Shown here piece by piece: positions 23,984-33,400 of a stretch of DNA of 64,000 bases. Both the position numbers and the translations under genes were made by a program. Location of the stretch: assembly GCF_016126015.1 (NCBI RefSeq), contig NZ_JAEFDB010000002.1:1-64000 (forward strand), read 5' to 3'. Numbering within the stretch: the first letter of the stretch is position 1; each line of letters starts with the position of its first letter. The notes under the pieces are model-generated. The model was not told the origin of the DNA, searched no databases, and was given only the letters and a program-made list of their open reading frames with translations. The DNA comes from Capnocytophaga periodontitidis (GTDB lineage Bacteria > Bacteroidota > Bacteroidia > Flavobacteriales > Flavobacteriaceae).

Positions 23984-24955
23984 ATGAACAAAATACTTAC
24001 TAAAAACGCTTTTCTTTGGCTCTTGGTAGCAATGGTGCTCCTCGGCTATCTTATTCCTTATCGCGAAAGTTATAATGCTTATTTCAACCTCGGTACTTTT
24101 ATCGACTGGGGGATTGTGATTATCTTCCTGCTCTACGGACTCAAACTAAATCTTCGTGAGGTATTGAATGACATCAAAAACTGGAAATTACACCTCTTGG
24201 TGCAGGCAGCTACTTTTGTACTGTTTCCGCTTTTGGTAATGCCTTTCTACAAGATAGCACAGGGTACTGATTTTTACGTGTTATGGCTCTCGATATACTT
24301 CTTGGCGTGCTTGCCTTCTACGGTTTCATCATCGGTGGTGATGGTTTCTATTGCCAAAGGGAATGTGCCTTCAGCGATTTTCAACGCTTCTATTTCGGGA
24401 CTTATCGGTATTTTTGCTACCCCTATGCTGATGCAGCCTTTTTTGGAAAACAGTAGCGGAGCAGCTGTAGATCAAGGGGCAATCATTCAACAATTGCTAC
24501 TGAAAGTATTGTTGCCCATTGTGTTAGGTTTGTTGCTCAATCCGCTGTGCAAGAAATTTATAGAACGCTATGGCAAGCTCATCGGTAAGTTTGACAGATT
24601 CATTATCTTACTCATCGTTTACGAGAGTTTTTCAACAGCTTTTGTAAATCGCGTGTTTAGCAGTGTGCCGCCTATTACTTTCGCAATTATTGCCTTAGCT
24701 GCAGTAGGCTTGTTTTTTATAGTGTATCACCTTTTGGGGTGGACATCAAGGCGTTTGCACTTCAGTCGTGAGGACACGATTACAACCACTTTCTGTGGTT
24801 CAAAAAAATCGTTGGTACACGGGAGTCTCTTTATGATGGTTTTGGGTATTCCCGATGACAACAAAGTGATGTTCCTGCTACCAATTATGCTATATCACAG
24901 TTTTCAGCTGTTTTACGTAAGTTGGCTGGCAAATAAAATAGGTAACAGGTGTTAG
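23984..24955 (+). CDS. bile acid:sodium symporter family protein (YfeH/SLC10A7-like)
   Basis: This 323-residue protein has ten predicted membrane helices. The pattern DWGIVIIFLLYGLKLN, then ACLPSTVSSSVVMVSIAKGN, and GSKKSLVHGSLFMM is that of the YfeH/SLC10A7 branch of the bile acid:sodium symporter superfamily. The substrate is unknown; bile acids are unlikely to be the main one. The last codons (IGNRC, stop) are encoded by TAGGTAACAGGTGTTAGG filler repeat, so the native C-terminus has probably been replaced. Confidence 0.85.
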   Translation: MNKILTKNAFLWLLVAMVLLGYLIPYRESYNAYFNLGTFIDWGIVIIFLLYGLKLNLREVLNDIKNWKLHLLVQAATFVLFPLLVMPFYKIAQGTDFYVLWLSIYFLACLPSTVSSSVVMVSIAKGNVPSAIFNASISGLIGIFATPMLMQPFLENSSGAAVDQGAIIQQLLLKVLLPIVLGLLLNPLCKKFIERYGKLIGKFDRFIILLIVYESFSTAFVNRVFSSVPPITFAIIALAAVGLFFIVYHLLGWTSRRLHFSREDTITTTFCGSKKSLVHGSLFMMVLGIPDDNKVMFLLPIMLYHSFQLFYVSWLANKIGNRC

Positions 24956-24972
24956 GTGTCAGGTGTCAGGTA
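24938..24972. repeat. TAGGTAACAGGTGTTAGG filler repeat over the transporter 3' end
   Basis: Words AGGTAACAG, GTGTTAG, GTGTCAG, GTGTCAGG overlap the last five codons and stop of the symporter gene and continue beyond it. The rest of the 162-bp gap to radC is AT-rich with no other feature seen. Confidence 0.6.
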
Positions 24973-25117
24973 AAGCTAGGCAGGTGAGTGACAATTCAGC
25001 TAATGCTTAATAGTTTATATTATTCTAAAAATCAATCAATAACAACATAAAAAACAAAGAAGATAAACAAAGGCAATACAAATATCCAAAGTTTATCTGA
25101 TAACTAACAACTAAATT

Positions 25118-25783
25118 ATGACTATCAAAAACTGGGAAGATACCGATAAGCCTCGTGAAAAGATGATGGCTCAAGGGAAAACAGCTTTGAGCAATGCCGA
25201 ACTTTTGGCAATTTTATTAGGTTCAGGGTCTGCCAATGAAAGTGCTGTAGCTTTGAGCAGACGTATATTGGCTTCAGTAGGCAACAGTCTCACGGCTTTA
25301 GGCAAACAAACATTGGCGCAACTCACTGCCTTCAAAGGAATTGGTGAAGCCAAAGCAATTACGATTCTCGCCGCTACCGAAATGGGTCGCCGTCGCGCTG
25401 CCGAAACTCCCGAACCTCAACCTAAAATTGAAGCTCCTCAACACGTTTTTACTTTGATGCAACCCCTTATTGGCGACCTGCCTCACGAAGAATTTTGGGT
25501 GCTCTACCTCAACAGTGCCAACCGCGTGATTCACAAATGCCGACTTTCTTCAGGGGGCATCACTCATACTACTGTAGATATACGACTACTCTTCAAAAAT
25601 GCCTTAGAACAAGGCACTGTCTCACTGATTTTAGTGCATAACCACCCCTCGGGGAGCACCACCCCCAGCAAAGAGGATATAGAACTTACCCAACGCGTGA
25701 GAAACGCTGGTGATACTTTGGATATCAAACTCTTAGACCACGTAATTGTTACCGAAAAAGAATACTATTCAATTAACAATTAA
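25118..25783 (+). CDS. radC: RadC family JAB-domain protein
   Basis: This 221-residue RadC protein has an N-terminal helix-hairpin-helix region (LTAFKGIGEAKAITILAATEMGRR) and a C-terminal JAB/MPN metalloprotease-like domain with the zinc motif HNHPSGSTTPSKEDIELTQR and downstream LLDHVIV. The old DNA-repair assignment of RadC is doubtful, and the family's biochemical role remains open. The final residues SINN and the stop lie in AATTAAC repeat DNA, so its tail is repeat-derived. Confidence 0.9.
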   Translation: MTIKNWEDTDKPREKMMAQGKTALSNAELLAILLGSGSANESAVALSRRILASVGNSLTALGKQTLAQLTAFKGIGEAKAITILAATEMGRRRAAETPEPQPKIEAPQHVFTLMQPLIGDLPHEEFWVLYLNSANRVIHKCRLSSGGITHTTVDIRLLFKNALEQGTVSLILVHNHPSGSTTPSKEDIELTQRVRNAGDTLDIKLLDHVIVTEKEYYSINN

Positions 25784-25850
25784 CAGGTAACAATTAATAG
25801 GTAACAATTAATAGGTAACAATTAATAGGTAACAATTAACAAGTAATAGT
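25770..25850. repeat. tandem 14-bp repeat after radC
   Basis: The unit TAACAATTAATAGG is repeated exactly three times, preceded by TAACAATTAACAGG-type variants and followed by TAACAATTAACAAG. The array begins inside the last radC codons. A further run of TTGTTAATT words lies at 25950-25998, reaching the stop of the next gene. Confidence 0.85.
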
Positions 25851-25990
25851 ATCAATTAAGGATTGAAACAACTTGTTGATTATAAATCAAATAATCTTTT
25901 TTTTTCAACTCTTAATCCTCATCAATAGATAACCAATAATAAGGGGCACAACTTATTAATTGTTAATTATTATTTGTTATTTGTTAATTG

Positions 25991-26860
25991 CTATTTATTT
26001 CTCATCATTTTCACTGAAAAAACAAAGATGAGTAGGACAACAATCCCCATAATTGCCCATAGAAGTGGCTTAGCCGATACAAAAGTACCATTGGTAGGGC
26101 TTTTAGTAACTGAAGTCGTTGCAGTAATAGGCTGAGTCTTTACATATTCTACAGTCTCATTGTAATGAATAGAGGGAAGTTGTTTAGGGATATGCTTTAC
26201 AAAATGAGTGATATCGTACTGAGGCGCTATGTCATTAGCTTTGCCATACACTAAAAAATAGTGATGAGCTGTATCGGGGAAGCGTGCTGTGAGTTTATAA
26301 GTGATAGGAAAGAGGGTAATTTCATCAATGGCAAGAGGGGTATTATCTTGGTTATCAATATCAATTTGCAAATGTTTAAACAGCTGTGACGCAAAAGTAT
26401 ATGTGTTATTCCCCTTAGAGTTGAGCACCCCTTTAGCTACACTGCTCAGATAGGTATCATCGGTGGTTTCGTTTTGCAAAATCTTCACAGAACGATAATA
26501 ATCATAAGTTGTTGCAGGGTGAATCGCGACTTTGCCAAGGAGCAAAATTTCGGGAAGTTTCACATCGATAATCGTATGTTTAGACGCTTTGTCGTTCTTT
26601 ACTGCGAAATGCGTAATAGTTTGAGTAGCAACCACTGTATCAGCTATCATATAAGGCACTTCAATAGTATCGGTAACCGAAATACCATAAATGCGCAAAT
26701 CGTTATAACTCTCCATACGGTCGAAGATAGTAATAGGCAAAGTGAGAGAATGCCAACCGCTTTGGTTGAGATTTTCAAGCGCTTGTTTATAGCGATATGA
26801 CGAGAGCTGTGCCTGAGCGGTAATACTACAGAAAAACAGCAAAACAAAGAGTTTTTTCAT
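25991..26860 (-). CDS. DUF3999-like membrane-anchored secreted protein
   Basis: This 289-residue protein has a signal peptide (MKKLFVLLFFCSITAQAQ) and one C-terminal membrane helix (LLWAIMGIVVLLIFVFSV) before a short basic end. The segment WHSLTLPITIFDRMESYNDLRIYGISVTDTIEVPYMI resembles the start of DUF3999 proteins, which have LP..vY..v...DLRVfn..g..VPY. The bulk should be periplasmic and beta-rich. Function unknown. The gene is divergent from nadE with back-to-back promoter elements at 26892 and 26931. Confidence 0.6.
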   Translation of the reverse strand: MKKLFVLLFFCSITAQAQLSSYRYKQALENLNQSGWHSLTLPITIFDRMESYNDLRIYGISVTDTIEVPYMIADTVVATQTITHFAVKNDKASKHTIIDVKLPEILLLGKVAIHPATTYDYYRSVKILQNETTDDTYLSSVAKGVLNSKGNNTYTFASQLFKHLQIDIDNQDNTPLAIDEITLFPITYKLTARFPDTAHHYFLVYGKANDIAPQYDITHFVKHIPKQLPSIHYNETVEYVKTQPITATTSVTKSPTNGTFVSAKPLLWAIMGIVVLLIFVFSVKMMRNK

Positions 26861-26891
26861 AGTTTGATAGCAACTTTACTAATTTCTACGG

Positions 26892-26899
26892 CAAAAGTA
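26892..26899 (-). promoter_or_regulatory. promoter -7 element, TACTTTTG
   Basis: This is a minus-strand -7 element 32 bp before the DUF3999-like gene. Confidence 0.5.
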
Positions 26900-26930
26900 T
26901 AAAAGTTTTTCGTTATTCGCAATTATTTAG

Positions 26931-26938
26931 TACCTTTG
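26931..26938 (+). promoter_or_regulatory. promoter -7 element for nadE, TACCTTTG
   Basis: This is a plus-strand consensus -7 element 43 bp before nadE; a TTTC at 26908 sits 19 nt upstream as a near-match -33 element. Confidence 0.6.
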
Positions 26939-26981
26939 TCGCGATATACTAAAGACATTTTTTGAACTTAATACAATTCAA

Positions 26982-27761
26982 ATGGAAAACATAGCATCAC
27001 AAATCGTTCATTGGATAAAAACTTATGCCGAAAATGCTCGCGTAAAAGGCTTAGTCATAGGCGTATCGGGCGGGGTAGACTCGGCAGTAGTCTCTACCCT
27101 TTGTGCACGTACGGGCTTGCCAACACTCTGCCTTGAAATGCCCATTCACCAAGCTGAAAGTCACGTGAGCCGCGCTGAGGAGCACATCACTTTCCTCAAA
27201 GCTCACTACCCCAATGTGAGCAACCTGCGCACCGACCTCACTCCTGTATTCGACCAGTTTGTGGCACAAATACCCTCTACCGATAAATCTACTTACGAAA
27301 TGGCACTTGCCAACACTCGTGCGCGCCTAAGAATGACGACCCTCTACTATTTTGCGGGACTCGAAGGTTATATAGTGGTAGGTACGGGTAATAAGATTGA
27401 GGATTTCGGGGTAGGATTCTTCACCAAATACGGCGACGGCGGGGTAGATATCAGTCCTATTGCCGACCTGATGAAAAGCGAAGTGTATAAATTGGGTGAA
27501 TACCTGCAAATTCCGCAAAGTATTCTCAAAGCAAAACCTTCCGACGGACTCTTTGGCGACGACCGCAGCGATGAAGATCAGCTCAAAGCCTCTTATGACG
27601 AGCTGGAATGGGCTATGCTCCAAACCGATCAAGGCAAAAAAGCTGAAGATTTCTGCGGTAGAGAGCGTGAAGTATTTGAAATATACACCCGCCTCAACCG
27701 TGCTAACCAGCACAAGATGCAACCGATACCGATTTGCAAAATCGACAAATCAACAAATTGA
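26982..27761 (+). CDS. nadE: ammonia-dependent NAD synthetase
   Basis: NadE converts nicotinate adenine dinucleotide to NAD. The 259-residue protein has the ATP pyrophosphatase loop VSGGVDSAVVSTL, LANTRARLRMTTLYYFA, VGTGNKIEDFGVGFFTKYGDGGVDISPIADL, and PSDGLFGDDRSDEDQL. The glutaminase domain is missing, so ammonia is the expected nitrogen donor. purD follows after 21 bp in the same direction. The last residues KIDKSTN are encoded by repeat-like DNA (CAAATCAACAAATTGATAAA). Confidence 0.95.
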   Translation: MENIASQIVHWIKTYAENARVKGLVIGVSGGVDSAVVSTLCARTGLPTLCLEMPIHQAESHVSRAEEHITFLKAHYPNVSNLRTDLTPVFDQFVAQIPSTDKSTYEMALANTRARLRMTTLYYFAGLEGYIVVGTGNKIEDFGVGFFTKYGDGGVDISPIADLMKSEVYKLGEYLQIPQSILKAKPSDGLFGDDRSDEDQLKASYDELEWAMLQTDQGKKAEDFCGREREVFEIYTRLNRANQHKMQPIPICKIDKSTN

Positions 27762-27782
27762 TAAATTGACTAATTAATAGAA

Positions 27783-29060
27783 ATGAACATACTTATCCTT
27801 GGCTCTGGCGGTCGTGAACACGCCTTTGCCGTAAAACTACACCAAAGTCCGCTTTGCGACACCTTATACATCGCCCCTGGTAATGGAGGCACCCACACCG
27901 TAGCTACCAATGTGGCTATCAGCCCTACCGACTTTCCTGCGCTCAAAGCCTTTGTGCTTGAAAAACAGATTGCAATGGTAGTGGTAGGTCCTGAAGACCC
28001 TTTAGTGCAAGGGGTATACGATTTCTTTGCCAATGACAAAGAACTCTCTCACGTGCAAGTGATAGGCCCCTCACAGCAAGGCGCTACCCTCGAAGGCAGT
28101 AAAGAGTTCGCCAAAGAGTTTATGGTGCGCCATAACATCCCCACGGCTAAATATGCGAGTTTTACCAAGGAGACAGTAGACGAAGGTTGCGCTTTCCTCA
28201 GCACGATGAAAGCCCCTTATGTACTCAAAGCCGATGGTTTGGCTGCTGGCAAGGGAGTAGTAGTACTCGAAGATTTACAAGAAGCCCAAGCCGAATTACG
28301 CCGGATGCTCATCAACGAGAAATTTGGCAAAGCAAGTACTAAGGTGGTGATTGAAGAGTTCCTCAAAGGCATTGAACTCAGTTGCTTTGTCCTCACTGAT
28401 GGAGTAGATTATAAAATATTACCTACCGCCAAAGACTATAAGCGCATAGGTGAAGGTGATACAGGGCTCAACACGGGCGGTATGGGGGCTGTTTCGCCGG
28501 TGCCTTTCGCCGATACAGCCTTTATGCAGAAGATTGAAGAGCGCATCGTAAAGCCTACTATTGCAGGATTGCACAAGGAAGGCATTGTATATAAAGGTTT
28601 TGTTTTCATCGGACTCATAAAAGTAGACGGTGAACCTTACGTGATAGAATACAATGTGCGTATGGGAGACCCCGAAACCGAAGCCGTTTTGCCACGTATA
28701 GAAAGCGACCTCATTCCGCTATTCCAGTCGTTGTACAACGGCACTTTGGCTTCACAAGAGCTGAAAGTAACCCCACAGAGCGCTACTACGGTGGTAATGG
28801 TATCAGGAGGTTACCCTGAGGATTATGAGAAAGGAAAAGAGATTACCGGCACTGAAAAAGTAACAGATAGCACTGTATACCACGCTGGTACCACCCTTAA
28901 AGACGGCAAACTCCTCACCGCTGGCGGTCGTGTGTTAGCTGTAACTTCTTTAGGTGATGATTTCAAAGAAGCCTTACAACGCTCCTACAACAATATCTCA
29001 AAAATACAATTTGAAGGTGCTTACTGGCGAAAAGACATCGGGAAAGACCTTTCCAATTAA
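27783..29060 (+). CDS. purD: phosphoribosylamine--glycine ligase
   Basis: PurD makes glycinamide ribonucleotide, the second step of purine synthesis. The 425-residue ATP-grasp enzyme begins MNILILGSGGREHAFA and shows VVGPEDPLVQG, the ATP-grasp core APYVLKADGLAAGKGVVV, the signature YNVRMGDPETE, and a C-terminal AGGRVLAVTSLG. It is full length. It follows nadE closely and probably shares its promoter. Confidence 0.97.
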   Translation: MNILILGSGGREHAFAVKLHQSPLCDTLYIAPGNGGTHTVATNVAISPTDFPALKAFVLEKQIAMVVVGPEDPLVQGVYDFFANDKELSHVQVIGPSQQGATLEGSKEFAKEFMVRHNIPTAKYASFTKETVDEGCAFLSTMKAPYVLKADGLAAGKGVVVLEDLQEAQAELRRMLINEKFGKASTKVVIEEFLKGIELSCFVLTDGVDYKILPTAKDYKRIGEGDTGLNTGGMGAVSPVPFADTAFMQKIEERIVKPTIAGLHKEGIVYKGFVFIGLIKVDGEPYVIEYNVRMGDPETEAVLPRIESDLIPLFQSLYNGTLASQELKVTPQSATTVVMVSGGYPEDYEKGKEITGTEKVTDSTVYHAGTTLKDGKLLTAGGRVLAVTSLGDDFKEALQRSYNNISKIQFEGAYWRKDIGKDLSN

Positions 29061-29097
29061 CAAAAAACCACCTCAAAAATTACTAATCCTTATAAAT

Positions 29098-30264
29098 ATG
29101 AAAAAGAATATAATCGCAATCCTCACCTATATAACCCTAATTCCACTATCTTTTTCTCAGAACACCCTCTCCAAATACCTTGTGGATAAGGAGACTAAAG
29201 CCCCTTTAAAAAGTGCTACCATCCATAATGCAAACGATTATACCGTTACCAATGACGATGGACACTTTGTGTTCTATTCAGCCAACGATAGCGTAACTAT
29301 CAAAATGTTAGGCTATGAAACCCTCAAAACTACTTTCAAAGCGCTGAGTCGTACAAAAGACACCTTGTACCTTACCCCAAAACCTTTTCAGTTAGACGAA
29401 GTAACCCTTTCTAACAAGAACATACTACAAGAAGCCTATAATCACGCTACTATCAATTATCCTATGGAACCTTTTGTTGAAGATTTCTTCTTGCGTTGTG
29501 TCCTCAAACGCAATGGTGAACTCGTGAAAATAGAAGATTTTAGTGGGCGTATCAAGCGTGATAAATTATTAGGAGCCAAGAAAAATTTCACCTTTCAATT
29601 GCTAAATATGCGTAAGTTTGGTATAGAAAAGAAAGGTTTACGAACTGATGATTTTGAGTTGCCTTCCCTAAATGGTATTTTTGATTGGTATAGTAATTAC
29701 TTCTTCTTAGATCCAAAGGAGTACCGTTTTTCATTCTTTAAAGTTATAGATGAAACACATCAACAGGTAAGTCATACTCCTAAAAATGAAGAAGATTACA
29801 AAAAAGGAATAGGTCATTTTATCATCAGTACTGATGATTATGCTATAAAAGAACGTATTTATAAAATCAATCCTAAAGTGGTAGATAAAATACCTTTTAC
29901 TAAAAAGTTGTCAGGAAAACATAGGGTTATTGATTACTATTTGAAGGAAAAAAGTGAGAAGGATACTGATAAGAATAAGTATTTTATAACCAATGCTATA
30001 ATGAGTCAAAAGATAGAGATTTATACACAAGGTGAAAGAATCGTATATGACGTAAGTTTCGAGCTCATTGTTACTCACCCTTTTTCAGACCTCAATACTT
30101 TTAAGGCCAATGTAAATGGCAAAAAAGAACTGTTTAAATTAGAAGTACCCTATAACAAAGAATTTTGGGAGACCCAAAACCAACTCCTCCTTACCAATGA
30201 AATGCGCGATTTTATCAATAAACCCCACAACCCAAAAGAATACCGCGTGATTTCTAATTTCTAA
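29098..30264 (+). CDS. CarboxypepD_reg-like domain secreted protein
   Basis: This 388-residue protein has a signal peptide (MKKNIIAILTYITLIPLSFSQ) and then a CarboxypepD_reg-like beta-sandwich (YLVDKETKAPLKSATIHN... GHFVFYSANDSVTIKMLGYETL). A long domain of unknown function follows, common in Bacteroidota secreted proteins. ATG 29098 is the start; codons further up lie inside purD. It is paralogous in layout to the next gene. Export to the periplasm or outer membrane is likely; the role is unknown. Confidence 0.8.
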   Translation: MKKNIIAILTYITLIPLSFSQNTLSKYLVDKETKAPLKSATIHNANDYTVTNDDGHFVFYSANDSVTIKMLGYETLKTTFKALSRTKDTLYLTPKPFQLDEVTLSNKNILQEAYNHATINYPMEPFVEDFFLRCVLKRNGELVKIEDFSGRIKRDKLLGAKKNFTFQLLNMRKFGIEKKGLRTDDFELPSLNGIFDWYSNYFFLDPKEYRFSFFKVIDETHQQVSHTPKNEEDYKKGIGHFIISTDDYAIKERIYKINPKVVDKIPFTKKLSGKHRVIDYYLKEKSEKDTDKNKYFITNAIMSQKIEIYTQGERIVYDVSFELIVTHPFSDLNTFKANVNGKKELFKLEVPYNKEFWETQNQLLLTNEMRDFINKPHNPKEYRVISNF

Positions 30265-30286
30265 AGTAATGTAAAAACACAACAAT

Positions 30287-31450
30287 ATGAAAACACTATT
30301 CCTTATCCTATTATTCACAACTACAGCCTTACCCGCCCAAGTAGCCGAACTCACCCTGCTTGATGCCTCTACAAAGCAGCCTATCCCCAACGTTGAAGCC
30401 TATTACACACACTCTCTCAACGGCACTATTACCAATGAGGAAGGCAAATTGCGTATTGCGGTGGAGAATGATACCCTTACCCTAAGCCATATAGGCTATG
30501 CAACTAAAAAGATTTTTACAGATAAAACCTTTGCCAAAGCAACCATTTATCTCAATCCTCAGGAAATACAACTTGAGGAAGTAGTACTGTATAATTTTGA
30601 TTTACAAGGAAAAATAGATTATATTTTCAATAACTACAACAATCTTTATGATACCAAGACTAAAATCTTGGAGTGTACTTATAGAGAGAAATTTATAAGA
30701 AATGACACCCTTACAAGGCTTTATCAATTACAATTGGATTGGTGGAGTAAGTTTTATGGTTTGAATTTCAAGCAACCTTTAGATAATAATATGCAAATAC
30801 ATCTCAAAAATACTGATTATGCTAGAGTGTCTGATTATAAAGATATTGCCAACTCTCCTAAAGGTGCTCATCTCACTACTAACTCAACATATCCCTATCT
30901 CTTTATTAATACCTACCTCATATTGATACGGGAATGTAAAAACAATATTGATATCACAAAAATAGAGAAAGACAAGGAATTTACAAAAATCACTTTTAAT
31001 GCTGAAAATGTTGATAAAGATAATAAAGTAACTATGAAGTTAGTAAATTCCGAGATATACTTTGACAAAGCTACTAATGCGATAAAACGCGTGGTATTCA
31101 ACAATAAAACAAGAGAAAAAAAGGAAGATATTTCTGAAAAATTTAAAATTCCTTACACCTATGAAAACAAAGGTTTTTCTGTAGAGATAAATTTTTCTTC
31201 CTATAAAGATAAACTTTTGTTCAGTTCTCTTTTTATAAGAGCTAATGGAGCATTTGAATACCAAGGAAAAACAGATATAGTTCTGATAGAGCAATCTTTC
31301 TTGCGTACAGGTTTGCAAGAAGGCAAGCACATCAAAAAATCCGACCGTATAAATATAGAAAAACCTTTCTTTGAATATGTTACCCCTCATAAACAAGGTG
31401 AAGCCAAGTTTTTACTTACTAAAGAAGAACAAAATTTTATAAACCAATAG
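30287..31450 (+). CDS. CarboxypepD_reg-like domain secreted protein
   Basis: This 387-residue protein is built like its upstream neighbour: a signal peptide (MKTLFLILLFTTTALPAQ), a CarboxypepD_reg-like domain (LLDASTKQPIPNVEAYY... NEEGKLRIAVENDTLTLSHIGY) up to about residue 105, then the linker LEEVVLYN and a large C-terminal domain of unknown role. The two genes are 22 bp apart and co-directional. A hairpin terminator follows 41 bp after the stop, closing the nadE-purD unit. Confidence 0.8.
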   Translation: MKTLFLILLFTTTALPAQVAELTLLDASTKQPIPNVEAYYTHSLNGTITNEEGKLRIAVENDTLTLSHIGYATKKIFTDKTFAKATIYLNPQEIQLEEVVLYNFDLQGKIDYIFNNYNNLYDTKTKILECTYREKFIRNDTLTRLYQLQLDWWSKFYGLNFKQPLDNNMQIHLKNTDYARVSDYKDIANSPKGAHLTTNSTYPYLFINTYLILIRECKNNIDITKIEKDKEFTKITFNAENVDKDNKVTMKLVNSEIYFDKATNAIKRVVFNNKTREKKEDISEKFKIPYTYENKGFSVEINFSSYKDKLLFSSLFIRANGAFEYQGKTDIVLIEQSFLRTGLQEGKHIKKSDRINIEKPFFEYVTPHKQGEAKFLLTKEEQNFINQ

Positions 31451-31490
31451 GCTTGTGTTTTACCCTATTTGTAAAGAACCTACAGAATAA

Positions 31491-31527
31491 AAAAAGCACT
31501 ACTCTTTAAAATTAGAGCAGTGCTTTT
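31491..31527 (+). terminator. rho-independent terminator
   Basis: AAAAAGCACTACTCT pairs with AGAGCAGTGCTTTT around a TTAAAATT loop, with one A.C mismatch and a T tract. The rest of the 270-bp gap to 31720 holds no gene; filler repeat lies at 31681-31716. Confidence 0.8.
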
Positions 31528-31680
31528 ATCTTTATTCATCGAGCTGTTTTTACCTCAATGTTTTAACTGATGGCACAAGCATTCTAACAGCAAAATCTTT
31601 CGATTTATCTCTTACAATACTTTTACTCATTTTTTTCAGTTTTGTCAGTTACATATACCCAGCTACGCCTACTCGCTGGC

Positions 31681-31716
31681 TTTACCTGTTAATTGTTACC
31701 TGTTACCTATTACTTG
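31681..31716. repeat. GTTACCTGTTAATTGTTACC filler repeat
   Basis: This is a run of words TTACCTG, TTAATTG, TTACCTG, TTACCTA, TTACTTG, the complement of the TAGGTAACAG family. It ends close to the stop of the DUF4301 gene. Confidence 0.6.
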
Positions 31717-31720
31717 CCCC

Positions 31721-33268
31721 TCACCCTTGGTGGGTTTTCTTGAGCAGGTCGTTTACTACTTTTACAGGGTTGAAGGTGATGATAGGCACTTCAACGAATA
31801 GGGTAATCCAATGTGCCATTGAGCCATTCCACAAACCGGGGAGTTCTAATGCTTTTAGCGGACGACCCATATAGGTTTTGGAGGTGATAAAGGCTTGGTT
31901 AGGGTCTACGTATTGTTGTAGGTCGAACTTCTCGCCTTTATAGTCTTTAGTGCCGCAAATCAAATCTACAGGGTTGAAGTGAGTAGACTGTTGAAAGATT
32001 TCCTTTTGCTTAGCATCCGCCATATTTACTTGGGCAGATTCGATGATTTGGAGGCTGTAGCCCTCACCGTCTTTCACCCAGAATGGACCTCCACCAGGTT
32101 CACCTTCATTCTTCACCATTCCGCACACGCGTATAGGGCGATTGAGCTGTTCTTTGATGAACTCCATAGCGTATTGGCGGCGGAATTTATAGATATAATC
32201 AGGAACAGAGATATTGATTTCCCTTAGAAAATCGAGGATGTGTTTCACCTCTTTTTTCTTAATCTTATTATTGTCGATACGGCGTAAGATTCTAAAGATT
32301 TCATCCTGTACTTCACATAGTTTACCCGCGAGAGCTTCTTTGTAGAACACCGTTTCATCGGTGTATTTTTTTACTACCACATTGTCGATATTCTTGATAA
32401 AAATGATATCAGCATCAATGTCGTTGAGGTTGCTCAACAGGGCGCCGTGACCCGCAGGGCGGAAAAGGAGATTGCCTTCTTCATCGCGGAAAAGCTCGTT
32501 ATCTTCGGTTACCGAAACTGTGTCGGTGCTTGGTTTTTGGTAAGAGAAATCTACATCAAAAGTGATGTTGTAACGCTCTTCGAGCACCGGTTTAATGAGG
32601 TTGAGTTCTTTGTAGAAAGCTTCGGTATGTTGCTCGGTAATAGTGAAGTGCAAGTGAGCTTCTTGCTCGTCGGAAGCGTAGAGCACTGCCTCGCGGAAGT
32701 GTTCTTCAAAAGGGGTAGCGATTTTCTCGGAGTGTTTGTGAAAAGGGAGTAGTCCTTTGGGCATATTGCCATAGCCCAAACCATCCTCATTAAGGAGGGT
32801 ATTGACGATAATGTGTTTTTGGATATCTTCGTTTAGTGAGGAAAAGTCGGGGTGTTGTTTGTCGATAGCTACTTTGAGGAGGGGGTAGAAAGCAAAGCGT
32901 TCAAGCCCATCAAAGAAAGTTTTTACTTCCTTATTGCCAGTTCTACCGATATAGGCTACAAACGATTCGCGGTCGGGCTGGAAATCGTCTCTAAAGGCGA
33001 AGAGCGATTTGAACATACGCGTTGCCGCTCCTGAGGCAGGTACGAATTTCAGGATAGTGTTACCTTGTTTGCGTTTTTGGTAGATAGCAGCGTATTTGGC
33101 AGCTTCTTCTTTACTAAACGGGATGATACCATCGTCTATCACAGCAGCTTTGTAGAGCTGGATAGGGGGTACTCCTTGTTTAAATTGTGCTACTTGGGCA
33201 TTGAGCATTGCTTCGGTAATACCTTTTTTGATCAGTAGCTGACGGTCTTTTTCTGTTAATTCATTCAT
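31721..33268 (-). CDS. DUF4301 family protein
   Basis: This 515-residue cytoplasmic protein matches DUF4301, a Bacteroidota family with a nucleotidyltransferase-like look: LKFVPASGAATRMFKSLFAF near residue 75, FHKHSEKIATPFEEHFREAV, HFTITEQHTEAF, LLFRPAGHGALLSNLNDIDADIIFIKNIDNV in the middle. The G-A-A-T-R-M loop and the F-R-P-G-H-G-A motif recall sugar-nucleotide transferases. The activity is not established. A TACCTTTG promoter element lies 51 bp upstream. Confidence 0.85.
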   Translation of the reverse strand: MNELTEKDRQLLIKKGITEAMLNAQVAQFKQGVPPIQLYKAAVIDDGIIPFSKEEAAKYAAIYQKRKQGNTILKFVPASGAATRMFKSLFAFRDDFQPDRESFVAYIGRTGNKEVKTFFDGLERFAFYPLLKVAIDKQHPDFSSLNEDIQKHIIVNTLLNEDGLGYGNMPKGLLPFHKHSEKIATPFEEHFREAVLYASDEQEAHLHFTITEQHTEAFYKELNLIKPVLEERYNITFDVDFSYQKPSTDTVSVTEDNELFRDEEGNLLFRPAGHGALLSNLNDIDADIIFIKNIDNVVVKKYTDETVFYKEALAGKLCEVQDEIFRILRRIDNNKIKKKEVKHILDFLREINISVPDYIYKFRRQYAMEFIKEQLNRPIRVCGMVKNEGEPGGGPFWVKDGEGYSLQIIESAQVNMADAKQKEIFQQSTHFNPVDLICGTKDYKGEKFDLQQYVDPNQAFITSKTYMGRPLKALELPGLWNGSMAHWITLFVEVPIITFNPVKVVNDLLKKTHQG

Positions 33269-33318
33269 AATATAATAGTTTCGTTCAACATTCTAATACT
33301 TACGATTGTTTGAGACGT

Positions 33319-33326
33319 CAAAGGTA
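33319..33326 (-). promoter_or_regulatory. promoter -7 element, TACCTTTG
   Basis: This is a minus-strand consensus -7 element 51 bp before the DUF4301 gene. Confidence 0.55.
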
Positions 33327-33368
33327 TAAACAAAAAAAGACAAAAGCAAGAAAAAGTTGAAAAAGTTT

Positions 33369-33400
33369 TAATTGTTAATTATCAATCGTCAATTGTTAAT
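33369..33400. repeat. TTAATTGTTAATT filler repeat over the GH92 3' end
   Basis: Words TTAATTG, TTAATTATCAATC, GTCAATTG, TTAATGG overlap the last four codons (TINN) and the stop of the GH92 gene. Confidence 0.6.

Noticed and set aside
25855-25869. ATTAAGGATTGAAAC looks like the 3' end of a CRISPR repeat
   Set aside because: It occurs once, with no second copy or regular spacing and no cas gene in the window.
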